Origin: Aralia elata
Lineage: Eukaryota; Streptophyta; Magnoliopsida; Apiales; Araliaceae
NCBI GenBank assembly: GCA_034770075.1
Contig: CM068385.1
Coordinates: 77,492,272-77,556,271 of the forward strand
Direction of reading: 5' to 3'
DNA length: 64,000 bases
Shown here: positions 1 through 12,085 of the stretch, one piece after another
Position numbering within the stretch: position 1 is the first letter of the stretch
Layout: each line of letters starts with the position of its first letter
Notes under the pieces: generated by a model
What the model was told of the DNA's origin: nothing
Database searches by the model: none
The model's input: the letters and a program-made list of their open reading frames with translations, nothing else
Made by a program: the position numbers and the translations under genes

Positions 1-900
1 GAGGAAGCGGCCAGTTGTGCTTCGGTAACCTCAAAGGGGAATCCTTTGTATCTTCCAGGACGAGTCCTTGAAAGCAAAACGAAGAAGAATGAAAGGATAT
101 CCGAGGAGAAGGCCCTGGAATTATTAAGGAAGATGGATCATCCGGAAGCAAGGGGGATCCAGATATTAAGCGAGGATTCGACCCTGACGTCGATCATGGA
201 TTTGGTGTTATCATCGAGTGATCACTGCAAAATTCTGGCCAAAGTCCTGGAGGAGGCATACATTCCCAAAGTGATCAGCAAAGAAAGTTTCGGCCATCTG
301 GTGGACCATCTGTTGGAAAGTAATGTAATATCATTCACAGATGATGATATCCCTAAAGAAGGAAGGGGGCATAAAAAACCGCTGCATATTGCGGTAATCT
401 CCTCAGGTTATATTATGAATGGGGTGCTGATTGATGGGGGATCGGCGTTTAATATCTGTCCCCTCAGTACATTGAAGAAGATGAACATCAATCCTAAGCG
501 CCTACGGGCGAGTCATGTAGTGGCGCGAGCCTTCGACGGATCCCGGAGGGATACAATTGGGGAGATAGAATTACCGGTGGAAATAGGACCTTGTACTTTT
601 GATATCTCTTTCCAAGTCCTAGATATTACGGCAAGTTATAACCTGTTATTGGGAAGGCCGTGGATACACATGGCTGGGGCAGTTCCTTCCACGCTACACC
701 AGCAAATCAAACTTATCATCGACGGGAATCTGATGACAATCTTGACAGAGTGTGATGACCCTTCTCCTTCCAGGAATGGCCTGTCGGTGATTAATATGGA
801 CGAGTCGGCGGCACCTGCCAGTTTTCAGGCGCTGGAAATCAGCACTCCCCACTACAGATGCCTGGGGGCTCCAGCCGTGAAACCTAAGGTCTCCCCATAA
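1..900 (+). pseudogene. E1 gag-pol segment with aspartic protease (left end outside window)
   Basis: The frame is open from base 1 to a TAA at 898-900. The retropepsin-like protease active site reads LIDGGSAFN at about residue 143, with the flap/C-terminal signature NLLLGRPW at about residue 214. DGG in place of the usual DTG/DSG is common in plant Tat proteases. Upstream residues are hydrophilic and belong to the gag-pol linker. The TAA is in frame with the following G-patch segment (922-1488), so it looks like a nonsense change in one longer frame and not a true end. It would process the Gag-Pol polyprotein in the particle. Start is outside the window. Confidence 0.8.
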
Positions 901-921
901 CTTACCTTTGTTGCAAAAAAA

Positions 922-1488
922 ATGATGAAAATGAAATTTCAACCTGGACAAGGGTTAGGAAAGAGCAGTCAAGGAATCACCGAGCCCATTCAACTACTCC
1001 ATCAGATAGGCAAAGCAGGGTTGGGATATCATGAAGGCGTAGCACGAAGACACCGTCAAGGTGCAGCCCCGACTCGACTGGCCGAAAATCCGATGACTAA
1101 GGTCAACAATGAAAGAGGGACTAGCAAGCCTGTGATTGGGACAGGGGGTGAAGAATTGACCCCCACAAGTGATGAGTCGACCAAGAGGGAAAGTTTCCTA
1201 CAGGAGGTCGCGCAAAAGTTCGAAACCAGGTGCTATATCCCCGGACAGTTAACAAGCAATAGAGAGGGGAAGGATGTTGCCACACCACCGGGAGCCCAAC
1301 AAAGTGTGTCTGTCATCGATTGGGTAGGGCTAATTATTCCTGAAGAAGGTATGAAAGGGGACTCAGGCCATGTGGTCGTGGTCATCGGGGAAGTTTCCGA
1401 TGTGAAGCCACCTTTCATCCAGCGCATTTCGTCTGATCTGACCACCGACAACTGGACAATGGAACCAGTGATATCCAAACAAGGGTAA
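922..1488 (+). pseudogene. G-patch domain segment of E1 polyprotein
   Basis: The frame is the same as the protease segment, 21 nt downstream of its TAA. The first residues contain a G-patch: QGLGKSSQGITEPI with further glycines at GKAGLGYHEG. G-patch domains bind RNA or helicase partners and are known to follow protease in some retroelements and betaretroviruses (established knowledge). The rest is low complexity and unrecognised. The frame closes at 1486-1488. About 30 nt later comes a run of 12 G (1519-1530) and the frame changes before the RT part. Protease-to-RT joining by frameshifting is possible, but decay is simpler. Confidence 0.65.
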
Positions 1489-1518
1489 AACATGGAGTCG
1501 GGATGGTAGACCCCAGAT

Positions 1519-1530
1519 GGGGGGGGGGGG
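1519..1530 (+). repeat. G12 homopolymer between G-patch and RT frames
   Basis: Twelve consecutive G residues lie where the reading frame changes between the G-patch segment and the RT segment of E1. It may be a slippage-prone tract; nothing else supports a programmed frameshift. Confidence 0.6.
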
Positions 1531-1565
1531 TGAATGGATACCAATTTTGTCCTTTATTTTAAATC

Positions 1566-3159
1566 TTGCATGGTTATGTATTTTGTCGTGTTATTTTAAT
1601 GGCGATCATTGTGGGAAAACGATTTATATATATGACAAATATTTTGTTTCATGTTAGGTGTACTAATTTGAGTATTCCTTGCCTAACAAATGGTCTTTCA
1701 AATTTGAATGATGACTATGATTTTGATATTGAGCTGGATTTCGATTTAATGGGTATTGAGAAAGACGAGACAGATTACGATGACGCGCCTGACGAGATCA
1801 AAGGATGGGTCGAGGATAAACCCAAACCCAACTTAGACCAAACCGTCACCATAAATATCGGAACCCCTGACCAGCCCAAAGAGCTCAAGATAGGGACAGA
1901 CCTGACCCCTAGCCATAAAACAGAAATAACCAAGTTGCTAAGCTAGTATGAGGATATTTTTGCCTGGTCTCATGAAGTCATGATCGGATTGTCCACCAAC
2001 ATTGTGGTACACCGGTTGCCCATCAAGGAGGGTTTCAGGCCTGTCAAGTAGAAACTAAGAAAGTTAAAACCGGAGTGGAGCTTGAAGGTGAAGGAAGAGA
2101 TCATCAAACAGGTCAGGGCTGAAATCATTATGGTATCCACTTACCCAAAATGGCTGTCCAATGTAGTCCCAGTGGCTAAACCTGGAGGGAAGGTGAGGGT
2201 ATGTGTCGACTATAGAGATCTGAACAAGGCCAGTCTCAAGGACAACTTCTCAGTGCCTTTTATACACATCTTGGTGGATAACATAGCCCAATACGAGATG
2301 TACTCTTTTGTTGATTGCTTTGCGGGGTATCATCAGATAATGGTGGCGGAGGAAGATCGGGAAAAAACTGCTTTCATCACCCCTTGGGGCACCTTCTGCT
2401 ACAGGCGATTGGCTTTTGGTCTCACAAACGCGGGGGCTACTTATCAGAGGGCCATGATGGCTTTGTTCCACGACATGATGCACAAGGAGATAGAGGTCTA
2501 TGTGGATGACATTATAGTGAAATCAAGGGTAGAATCTGATCATATAACCCATCTTAAAAAGCTATTCGATCGGCTCAGAAAGTATAATTTGAAGCTCAAT
2601 CCGGCAAAGTGTACTTTCGGAGTACAGTCGGGCAAGCTTTTGGGATTCCTGGTTAGTGATCGGGGCATTGAGTTGGATCCAGCGAAGATTAAGGCCATTG
2701 TGGATATGCGGGCACCTCGAACAGAAAAGGAGATAAGAGGATTTTTGGGAAGAATAAACTTCATCAGCCGCTTCATATCCCACTTGACAACTACGTGCGA
2801 GCCGATTTTTAAACTGTTAAGGAAAGATGTCTCCCAGGAATGGAATGAGCAATGTCAGGAAGCCTTTCAGACCATTAAAAAACAGCTGACAGAAGCACTA
2901 GTGCTGGTACCCCCGAAGGATGGGATCCCTCTGTTTATGTATATATCAGTCAACGACATTGCAATGGGATGTATGCTGGGGCAGAAGAGTGAATCAGGCA
3001 AAGAGCAGGCCATTTATTACCTCAGCAAGAGATTTAGCCGATGTGAACAGAATTACACCCCTATCGAAAGGACCTGCTGCGCTTTGGCGTGGGCTGCAAT
3101 GAGATTACAGCATTATCTCCATGGGCAAACCACGTACCTGATATCAAGGATGGATCCCC
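1566..3159 (+). pseudogene. E1 reverse transcriptase and first part of RNase H
   Basis: One frame runs from about 1566 into the solo LTR, with TAG stops at 1944-1946 and 2049-2051. RT motifs in order: SNVVPVAKPGGKVRVCVDYRDLN, FAGYHQI, FGLTNAGATYQR, and the catalytic box EVYVDDIIV (YVDD at 2499-2510), then the connection region FLGRINFISRF and the RNase H start with AIYYLSKRF and YTPIERTCCALAWA. The frame is cut at 3159 by an LTR insertion and resumes at 5149 after the target duplication. It would copy the element RNA into cDNA. The stop at 2049 falls where relatives usually have Gln (family knowledge), suggesting CAG to TAG. Confidence 0.85.
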
Positions 3160-3459
3160 TGATGAGTGTATTTTATACACACAATTTGGGTACTTTTGGC
3201 CTTGATAATTTGCAAGTCTTTAGGTATTTTATGTGGTTTTTATGTATTTTTATCTTATTTCTACATAAATTAGTTTTTAGTTATTTTTACATGTTTTATG
3301 TTGCTTTGATGCATTTTCATTATGTTTGTAGGAATTGAAAGAAAGACCGCTCGGATCGTTGTTTGTATTGACTCAATGTCCGTGCCCGAATGGTAGTATG
3401 ATGGAAATTTGTGTTTGGCGATGCTCGGTGCTTAATTTGACAACATGTGGTAGTTGGGC

Positions 3460-3830
3460 GTGCACGGCGTGCGGCGTCGACCAAGCCGCGGGCACGGCGT
3501 GCGGCAGACGGGGCGCCAGCGTGTGGCCCAGGCGCTGGGCGCGGGCGCATGGGCGTGTTGGCGCGCTGGGCATGCGGGCGTGTGCGGCGGGCGCTGGGCG
3601 CCAGGCGCGGGCGCATGGGCACGGCGTGCGGCGTTGGGCGCGCGCGCGGGGCCTCGGCAGCGGGCGTGGGCGTGCGGCCAGCGTGCGGCCCAGGCGCTGG
3701 GCTCGGGCGCGCGCGATGGCGTGCGGGCGTGCTGCGGTGGGCGTGCGGCCAGCGTGCAGCCTAGGCGCTGGGCGCGGGCGCGCGCGCTGGCGTGCGGGCG
3801 CGCCAACGCCGTGCTGAGTGCGATCTGACA
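3460..3830. repeat. GC-rich GCG/GGC minisatellite inside the solo LTR
   Basis: About 370 bp consist of imperfect short repeats built from GCGTGCGG, GGCGCGGGC and CAGGCGCTGGGC, in sharp contrast with the AT-rich surroundings. Both strands are open in several frames, an artefact of base composition. The related E5 LTRs have the same spot much shorter (about 49618-49690 and 53978-54120), so it is a length-variable tract. Confidence 0.8.
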
Positions 3831-3892
3831 TAGTTTTAGTGCGATCTGAGCTCCATTTTGTCCGATTTTTGCTAGGGTTTCTTGATGGAGGC

Positions 3893-3901
3893 TATATATA
3901 A
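3893..3901 (+). promoter_or_regulatory. TATA-like box of the solo LTR
   Basis: TATATATAA follows the GC-rich tract within the LTR. The related E5 LTR has CTATAAATACAAC in the corresponding place. This is probably the U3 core promoter; activity is not known. Confidence 0.45.
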
Positions 3902-5148
3902 TCTCTTCTAAGCTTCATATCAGATATCTAGGGATTGGGAGGCTAGACTAAAACATCAAAATAGAGAGCAAAGGTGCTGCAATACAAGGAAAACTCAGCC
4001 AAAGCCAAAGAACTAAGAAGGAAAGCCTTGTGAAGGAGAAATCTAGAAAGAGGGAGGCTACAAAATACATCAACCAACAGTGCTCAAGGCTGCAAATCAA
4101 GCTGAATCAAGCCAAAAGCTAAGGAACTCTGTCAAGAAGAATTTCAAAGCCAAGGTGGAGAGTTAGAAACCAACAGCAACCAAAGGAACATCAGCTGAAT
4201 AGCTTCAAAAGTGGTTTCATTTCTAGTTTTCCATCTCCTTTGTAATTCGAATTTGACAATGTATCAATTGAAAATGATGTTTATTGTAGCTATCATGAAC
4301 TAACCTTATATTCTAAGATTGCAGTGGAACCCAACACTTAATTTGAATTGAATTCTCTCTCTATTGATCTTAGTTATGCATGTTGAATTGATTATCACAA
4401 CCTTTGCTTCTAGATTAATTGCTTGGCCCGTAATTACCTTGGGAACCTATATGAACTTGACGAACGGATTATAGGTTAAGACCTAGTTATGATAACATGC
4501 GAGAGTATAAATTGTTGTGGGTTATTAATCGGATTAAGTGACGTGTGTCTTATTAATTATCTGCAATAATAGGTATCTTGATAGTAGTTGGGATAGATAT
4601 ATACCTAATTACCGCATGCAACCAATTGAGAATCTAGTCTTAATGACTTCCGATGTGAAAGTTGGTAATGGAAGGAAGGATTAATTAGATTTGGTGACAC
4701 GTGTCTATTAATCATTCCTGAAATTAGTCTCTTGATAGTGCATAGGATAGACATATACCTATGCACCGCTTAGGAAGATTCGTGATTGACCATCGACAGA
4801 GGCTCTTATGTAGTTTTGATTTCTCGGTTGTCAATTCGTATGCTATAACTGATTGAAAAGAGAGAGTTAGGAGATTCAAATGACGTGTTGGGGGAAATTG
4901 TAATCTTAGACCTTTCTATCTTGATATTTTACCGCATTTTATTCATTACTTAACTTATGAACTCAACCAATCAACAAACAATCAAACCTTCTTCGTTTAA
5001 ATTAGATCAAATTGATTTACAATTGGCACTTGGTTATTATTCGTCACAATTCCCTGTGGGTTCGACTCTTATCTTATCATATATTACTTGTGGGCCGTGT
5101 ATACTTGCACGTGTGTGTTTATCGATAGCTAAATCGACCAACATCCCC

Positions 5149-7121
5149 TGAAGTATATCTTTGAAAGACCCATGCTGAACTGTCGATTATCAAGGTGGCA
5201 GCTAATATTACAGCAGTTCGACATCATATACGTGACTCAGAAAGCCATGAAAGGGCAGGGAATTGCAGATCAGTTGTCAGAAACACCAGCAGGGGGAATG
5301 GAGCCTTTAGACACTCCTTTGCCGGGCGAAGATGTATTCTGGATCTTGAACACGAGAGGCGATGACGAGGGGCAGTTCTGGAAGTTATATTTTGATGGTG
5401 CCATGAATGCTGAGGGGGCAGGAGCCGGAGCAGTCCTGATCTCTATCACCGGAGAGCAATACCCTGTGGCCACTAAATTGCAGTTCAGTAATTCGAACAA
5501 CACAGCTGAATACGAGGGATGTATATTGGGACTCCGTTTTGCCCGCGATATGGGAGTGAAGAGACTAGCGGTGTTCGGGGATTCAGAGCTGGTAATCAAA
5601 CAGGCGATCGGGGAGTATAGCACGAAGGAGCTCCGGTTGCTTCCATACCACCGATGTGTTGTCCAATTGATGCGAGAATTCGAAGATATCGCTTTCCGAC
5701 ACATCCCCTGGGGACGAAGTGATTTTGCTGATGCATTGGCAACTCTGGCTTCCTTAATCCACGTAATCAAGAGCAGGGACGTTCCACAGATTGAGATAGC
5801 GGTACAGAATGCCCCGACATACGAGGAGCATGTTGCAGTATTATTGGACGAGGTGGTTTTGCCAAAGCAACCTTGGTATCACGACATAAGGGAATATCTG
5901 AGGGATAGATCCATTCCCGACCAAACAAGCCGAGCTGAGAGGATGAGAATTCAAAAGATGGCAATGAAGTTTTACCTGAGTGGGGATTCACTCTACAAGA
6001 GGGATGCTGGTTTGGGATTGTTGCAATGTGTAAATGAAACGCAGGCCCGAAAGATTATGGACGAAATACACAGTGGAGTGTGTGGGCCACACATGAGTGG
6101 ACCGATGCTGGCCAAAAAGATCTTGAGAACGGGGCATTACTGGTTAACATTGAAAGCCGACTGCGATGATCATGTCAAACGGTGTTACCAATGCCAGGCG
6201 CACGGTAATGTGATCCATGCGCCTCCCAATGAACTGCACTGTATGACCTCCCCTTGGCCATTCTCAATGTGGGGTATGGATATAATCGGACCAATAGAGC
6301 CCAAAGCGAGCAACGGACACCGATTTATCTTCGTCATGATCGATTACTTCACTAAATGGGTAGAAGCAGGTTCTTTCCCTAAAGTAACTCAGGAGATCAT
6401 CGTTGGTTTCATCAGGAATAATGTCATTTGTCGATACGGGCAACCTGAGGTCTTAGTCTCCGATAATGCCAAGAATTTGAACAATGCCCTCATGAAGGAA
6501 TTATGTGACCAGTTTAAGATCAAGCACCTCAATTCTGTCATTTACCGTCCTAAGATGAATGGGGCAGTGGAGGCTGGAAATAAGAATATCAAGAAGATCA
6601 TGGCGAGAATGTCCGCCAATCATCGAGGATGGCCGGATCTGCTACCTCTCACCCTGTTGGCATACAGAACGTCAGTGCGTACTTCTACAGGGGCAACCCC
6701 TTACGCGTTGGTATATGGAATGGAGGCTGTTTTGCCAGTTGAAGTTGAGATGGCGTCCCTCAGAATATTGATCGATGCTCAGATAAGCGAGGAGGATTGG
6801 ATGCAAAGTCGATACGACCAATTGGCCTTAATTGATGAAAGGAGGGTAGCTGTTGTTTTGCACGGTCAGTTATATCAGCAAAGGATCTCTCGATCATACG
6901 ACAAAAAGATAAGACCTCGGAAGTTCAAGGAAAATGACCTAGTGCTAAAGAGAGTCATGCCTTGTCAAGACGAAGCCAAAGGGAAGTTTGCCCCGAACTG
7001 GGAAGGACCTTTTGTGATTAAGAAAGTACTGTCCGGAGGAGCCCTCATATTGCAAGAGATGGATGGTGAGGTGGTTCCACAACCCATAAATTCTGACTCG
7101 GTGAAGCAGTTCTACGCTTGA
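5149..7121 (+). CDS. E1 RNase H end, second (cellular-type) RNase H and integrase
   Basis: This is the downstream half of E1 pol, open to the TGA at 7119-7121. The first RNase H ends around QGIADQLSETP. The second has acidic residues in KLYFDGAMN, NTAEYEGC, VFGDSELV and DFADALATLAS. Integrase follows with an HHCC finger (HSGVCGPHMS...CYQCQ), the core with D in GMDIIGP, D in VSDNAKN and E in NGAVEAGN, then the GPY/F-like C-terminus WEGPFVIKKV. All three catalytic acidic residues are present and no internal stop was seen. The first few codons continue the frame that is interrupted at 3159. Confidence 0.85.
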
Positions 7122-7631
7122 ATCATCATTTCCTCCTTTTTTCCTTGAGGAACGAACTACGTAGGACCTGATTTCCCGACTTGTGGGGATACGTAGGCAG
7201 CCATCATGGCACGGTCCGATTCCTTAAAAAATAATACTTTCTCTAACCAAAATCAATTCCCAACAGCCAGATAAGCCTTCCTATACCCTCGAAACCTTCC
7301 CGGAACCAGCAGCCTAATCAGCTTCATCTCAAATGACATCACCCTAACCCAACCAAACAGTTAGCCAAAATCTAAGACTCAGTCCAATGAAATCAATAGG
7401 GGTGCGACGGTATCTGTCAAATCTCCATCAAGACTTGAGAAGAGAAAGAAGGCGAAATGTCAAAATCATGGTCAGCTGGATAAAATGAGGATCCAATAAA
7501 AGGCAACGATACGACAAAAAGGGAAATGACTAAATTTAAATGCATGTTTATATATATAAGTCATTTTGTTACAAGATTTCTCTTTCGATAACCGATGAAA
7601 CTGACATAGTCTATGCAGGAAATAAAATATT
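7122..7631 (+). other. E1 post-integrase noncoding segment with TACGTAGG repeats
   Basis: There is no plausible gene. At 7149-7203 a motif familiar from Tat elements occurs: GAACGAACTACGTAGG, then GGGGATACGTAGGCAGCC, two copies of TACGTAGG about 30 nt apart. The remainder is unremarkable AT-rich sequence up to the end of the antisense DUF7745-like gene. Confidence 0.5.
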
Positions 7632-9210
7632 CTACAAGTCTGAAACTAACTGAAGCAGGATGGATAAGGTGGTGGATAGATCTGAAGCATCAGCATCCCC
7701 AGCAATCTGCTGCCCCATCATGTCGATGCGATCCAATAAAGCAGTGGCTCGGCTGACAGTCTCAGAATGAGCACCTATAACTACCCTAGTCTGAAATACA
7801 ATGGCGTCTCTGTTAGCAAGGGCAGCGTCTCTGGCCAGAATAGCGGCATCTCTCTCAGCAAGGGCAGCATCCCTCTCAGATTCAGTAGCAATCAAGGCCA
7901 GTCAGATCTGGCTATCTTCAGTGACCCGACTAGGGGCAGAATCAGCTGAGGTGGAATCATATCTGGAGGTCATCCCTATGGACTCTGGGGGAATAAATGC
8001 CTCTGGGGCGGTGTCATCTGTGAAAATCACTCGAGAGTCATCAAAAACCCCAGTCTGATTCAAACCGACCATATCTGAGTCTCCGCGCAACCATTGAACA
8101 TAAGCAAAGGTCTGGATGGGGCAATTGTCATTATACTCGGTAAAGATCCTGCGAGACCAAAGATCATATACCCGCAGTAGATCTCTCTCTGTCTGGGATG
8201 ATATAAGGAATCGGTAGGCGGCTGCACCCGTGAAAGGGTGAAAATCTTGTGTCTGATCAAACTGCCCTGTAACCGCCAAGGGATGATAAGTCGTCACGCC
8301 TCTTAAGCCAGCAATAGGAATGAAATCCAGGTTGGGCACGTGAGTCAAGAAGCTCATAAAGGAGCAATAACTCGAATAGATCAGGAGATGAAAAGGATCC
8401 TCAATAACCGACAAGAATTCTACCCAAGAAGCCGCATCAGTACAGCTCACGGGACGAAACAAAAACTGCGTGGCTCTGTCGTGGCTGAAGCCAAACCCAT
8501 GGCGACGGAGATGACCGATGGGGCTGAGATGGCTCATAAACCACACGTACAATAAAGTAAAGCTCCCTCTGAATACTCTGCCTCGGAAAGACTGACAATA
8601 TGAGGCTGACATGTAGGTATCTGCCAATATCATGGGAAGAACGGTGTGATCCTCCTAAAGGGCTCTAACGGCCGCGACAACTCGCATATCCAACTGATCG
8701 GGTCCTGCTGGCAAGTACAAAACTGAGATGACACAGGCCATCAAAACGTCTACTCTCATAGCACCCCAGAGCTCCTCGGACACAGAAAAATCACCAGAAA
8801 ATAGGTGAAAACTGTCGGGAGAGCCGAATCGGTCAATCAGGAAGTGAAGGGGAACTAGATGATCTGATGTGATCACCGACAACAAAACTGCCCTCCGCAA
8901 ACCGGTGAAAGTCAAGAACTGACGGCGCATGGAACCAGCTGTGACCCTGGCACAAGGATCATCCAAAGGTAAGCCGGTAAAACGAGCATACTCCTCGAGA
9001 GTGGGGGTCAGCTCCACTGTCCCCTGACGGGCAGGGGTCCAATAGCTCAGAATACCCTCCACAAAGCCCGCTGGCACCTGAAAGGATAATAAGGACCGAG
9101 AATCTCCCAAAAGGCCATCTGCGATAACCCTGTCGGTCGGCGATAAACTGTCCAACCAACCCTGTGGGAGGAGTGGGATCCAAACGTACCACGACATCTG
9201 GTGACGACAT
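7632..9210 (-). pseudogene. E1 antisense gene: DUF7745-like protein with C-terminal coiled coil
   Basis: The gene reads leftwards, against E1. The N-terminus is in two overlapping frames (starts at 9210 and 9197), suggesting a frameshift. From 9197 one frame continues to 7632 with only two stops, TAG at 8655-8657 and TGA at 7902-7904. The pattern TPTLEEYARFTGLPLDDP, then VLPMILADTYMSASYCQS and SFTLLYVWFMSHL, fits DUF7745, a plant domain often found in or near retrotransposons (family call from memory). The C-terminus repeats ERDAALAERDAAILARDAA, a likely coiled coil. Function is not known. It lies 3' of the second antisense gene in the same direction. Confidence 0.6.
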
Positions 9211-9532
9211 CTGTGAAAAATAGTATCAAAAAGACTGTGCGGGGGTCATTCTCTATCCATGAACAAAAAGCATGCATCATACAGTTAACAATAAAGCAAT
9301 TGAACGGTCATAATGATAAAAAAAAACTGTGCATAAATAAATAAATGAGTTCAATACATAGTGCATGAAATAAAAAAAAATATAATAATAAATCTAACAG
9401 GTTTAGGTACAAAAGACCCTATCCTAGCTTGATCTAGTCAAAGGTGAGGTCATCTAAGAAGGCGGGATCCTCGAACTGATCCTCTGTAGTCGTCGATGTC
9501 GGAGGCCCAAAGTTCATGTTAGGGATATATGG
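9211..9532. other. Spacer between the two E1 antisense genes
   Basis: AT-rich with A-runs near 9318-9330 and 9372-9390. On the minus strand it would hold the 3' end of the upstream antisense gene and the promoter of the downstream one; no clear TATA box or terminator was recognised. Confidence 0.4.
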
Positions 9533-11309
9533 CTACGCTGGGGCATCAGATGAGCTCGGGCCTGTGTCAAAACCCGCACTATCAGGATCATATGCATAGG
9601 CATCCTCTGGGGTCCGACCTAACACCCGAAGATACAACGACAGCTGCTCCACCTGGCGGGTCAGAGTGTCGATATGCTCAGCATGAGTGGGACTCCGAAC
9701 GCAGGCGACCCAATCAGTCATCATCACCGAGCTGGGGACCATATCTCCGAGAAAGAAATCAGCCCGAATCTGGGGACCGATGGTGCGAGGCACCCACCAG
9801 ATACGAAAAGCCTCGCTCGTGCTGGGACCCGTAGAAAGTGTCCGGCCCTCCTCCCCCGCAAGCATAATCTCTGGGGGCTGAGAGTCCAACGGCCAGGACG
9901 TAGTGAAGGGAAGGGAGTGCGGAATGCGGATCTCTCCAGTAAAGCATCTGAACGCGCGCTCTCCCAGATACATCACCCAGCCCCCAACACTCTTCAAAGT
10001 AAGGCGGCGGGTGGAAAGTGAAAACTCTGGGCCGGAAGGATACCCATCTGTGAACCCCACAGCCAGATGCTCAGAAAGGTAGGGAACCCAGACGACATCA
10101 GCGGCAGTGATCAGCTCCAGCTGAATGCGGCAGTGTGCGAAGCTGCCAGATACAGGGACCTCCTCCAGAACTGTGAACAGAAATAAGGAAAGGCATGAGT
10201 GACCGATAAATGCAGAAAAGAGAAATGAAATGATGGGAAGTACAGTAAGAAAATAGGAAGAGAATGCTCACTAGCAAAAAGTGGTAGAATCCGAGCCAAG
10301 CGTCTGTCTGTCCCTCTGAGCGAAGGCGAAGACCGTGGAGGAAGTAGGCAAAGGTGAAAGACCCCCAATCATAGTCACCGATCCGGTCTACATCCCTGAC
10401 AGCACCGACGACGCTGAAATGAATGGTAGAGGAGTTGTTCCCTAGGAAATAACCCCTCATGATGGTCAGGAACAGGCGCCGGAGCAGAATGTCTCGGGTG
10501 GCCCGATCTGCAGGGAAGGGCGTCGCGTATATGCCCCCAATAGCGTCGACAGCCAAAGCTCCGGACCGAATGCTGCGGGCCTTGAAGACCCGGTCCTCGG
10601 TGGCGAAACCCAATAAAGATCGGACCTCTGCTGGAGTAATGTCAAGATCTAGGGGAACACGGATCCCGGTGAACTCAATGCCAGTGATGTACCTCCAGTC
10701 CTAGGGAGTCAGCACAACCTCGCAGTCCAAGAGATGAAGGGACTGGGTCTGGTGGAACCATCGCTCGGATAAGGCCCTCATGTAACCCCAGGGGCACTGA
10801 CGGGAAATGATGGTGAAGAAGTGATGAAAACCCCAGGAATCCACCACCGCGCGATAATCGCTGTGCAAAGCGGTGTAGAGGGAGTAGATGTTGAACCAGT
10901 TACCCCTCGGCTGAGTGAACTCGGGCACCTGTGGCAATCACTAATGGGTCAGTTCAGATACGAACGGAAATTGAGAATAAGTTCAGAGTAGAATTGAATA
11001 TAGCTCATTATTAACAAGAGATGCTGAGGGGTGACGACTGAGATCCCGACCCAATAGATCGGGTATCTGAACAGAGGCGCCAGATAGGGCGCGATGAGGA
11101 GATGGAGCTGGTGTGCTGGAGGATGGCCCCTCTACCGCAACGTCCAGAAGAACATATTCCTCAACATCGGGGTGATCGGGCCGGATGACAGCCTCCGCCA
11201 GTCAACGAGCCTGACGGGTCCGAGGCAAAGCAGGGACGGGTGCAACCCTATGGCGGTGAACCCCCGAGGCACGAGATGCAGTGGAGCTGCTGGGAACATC
11301 AGGATCCAT
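9533..11309 (-). pseudogene. E1 antisense gene: plant-mobile-domain-like protein, interrupted by introns
   Basis: The start is probably ATG 11309-11307 (MDPDVPSSS). Exon 1 has an in-frame TGA after PRTRQAR. A likely intron ends at CCACAG (10934-10929), and exon 2 begins VPEFTQPRGNW. It carries a pattern typical of the plant mobile domain (PF10536): LSERWFHQTQSLHLLDCEVVLTP, stop, DWRYITGIEFTG, then YDWGSFTFAYFLHGLR. A second intron has donor GTGAGC near 10271 and acceptor CACAG at 10171-10175. Exon 3 runs LEEVPVSGSF to the stop at 9533. The phase across the second intron does not match as placed, so an indel or another splice site is likely. Function is unknown. Confidence 0.55.
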
Positions 11310-12085
11310 AGCTGGAACGACACAGTCAAAGAGGGAGGTACATTATATTTCTAATTGTGTCACGAAATATTTTATCTGCCTATCTTCATCACAGGAATAA
11401 TGCAGCATGATGCATGTTTACTATATATGCAGGAAAAAAAAATCGGCAGAGTTTCGTCTATAAAATGAGCATCCCATGCATAGTCAAGCATGTTTTCAAA
11501 TTAATCCAAGCCACAACAGATCAAAATTGCATTTATATGGATAATTGCAACATGAAAAGGACCATAATGCATGACTTTCTTTCAAAAAGAAACAACAGAT
11601 ATGTGGGACCGCATCATGAGCATAAAATATGACTCGCGCAGTTGATACATAGCATGTATATACAATAACCCATGGCATATCACTTCAAAACATGCATTTC
11701 TATCTCTAAAACATTCAAAATAGCAAATGTATAGCAAAACATTGACGAAATTGGAAAACAATCAGTCAAAGTGTCACCTGTAGCGCGTAGATCGATCTAA
11801 CCGGAGCGGTTTTTGCAAGAAGATTGGAAAATTCGGCAAAAACGACGTGCAAAGATGCAAATATCGCGTGGGGTACGAATGAAAGTGACAGATCTGGGAA
11901 GGGGCGCGGCGCCTAAAACCCCCGATCTTGGCCGCAGATCAATCTGCAGCTGGCCGCAGATCCATCTGCGGCTGGCCCTTTTCCCTCCTTTTTCCCTCCT
12001 TTGCGAAATTGATCAAATTTGAATCCATTTGACCTTAAAAGATACGAAGTTTCAACCAATAGGGTATGGAACATGGTAAATTAAT
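11310..12085. other. E1 noncoding segment upstream of the antisense genes, with two palindromes
   Basis: There is no supported gene. If the antisense genes are transcribed, their promoter is here. Two copies of a GC-rich inverted repeat occur at 11931-11950 (one mismatch) and 11953-11972 (GCCGCAGATCCATCTGCGGC, 9-bp arms, 2-bp centre). The same motif recurs in the 3' LTR of E1. Confidence 0.6.

Larger units (their letters stand above)
3155..5148 (+). mobile_element. Solo LTR of the E5 (Athila-like) family with 5-bp target duplication
   Basis: The unit at 3160-5143 (1984 bp) begins TGATGAGTGT and ends CGACCAACA, and is flanked by TCCCC at 3155-3159 and 5144-5148. Its ends match the LTRs of E5 (48397-50291 and 52755-54719, opposite strand), for example ATACACACAATTTGGGTAC near the start and GACCATCGACAGAGG near 4788. 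No internal sequence is present, so it is a solo LTR left by LTR-LTR recombination. It splits the RT-RNase H frame of E1; removing it with one duplication copy keeps the frame. A TATA-like box lies at 3893-3901. Confidence 0.92.

Noticed and set aside
3320..3831. Open frames of 100-160 codons on both strands, rich in Ala, Arg and Gly
   Set aside because: They arise from the GC-rich repeat of the solo LTR, overlap each other in several frames and have no domain pattern.
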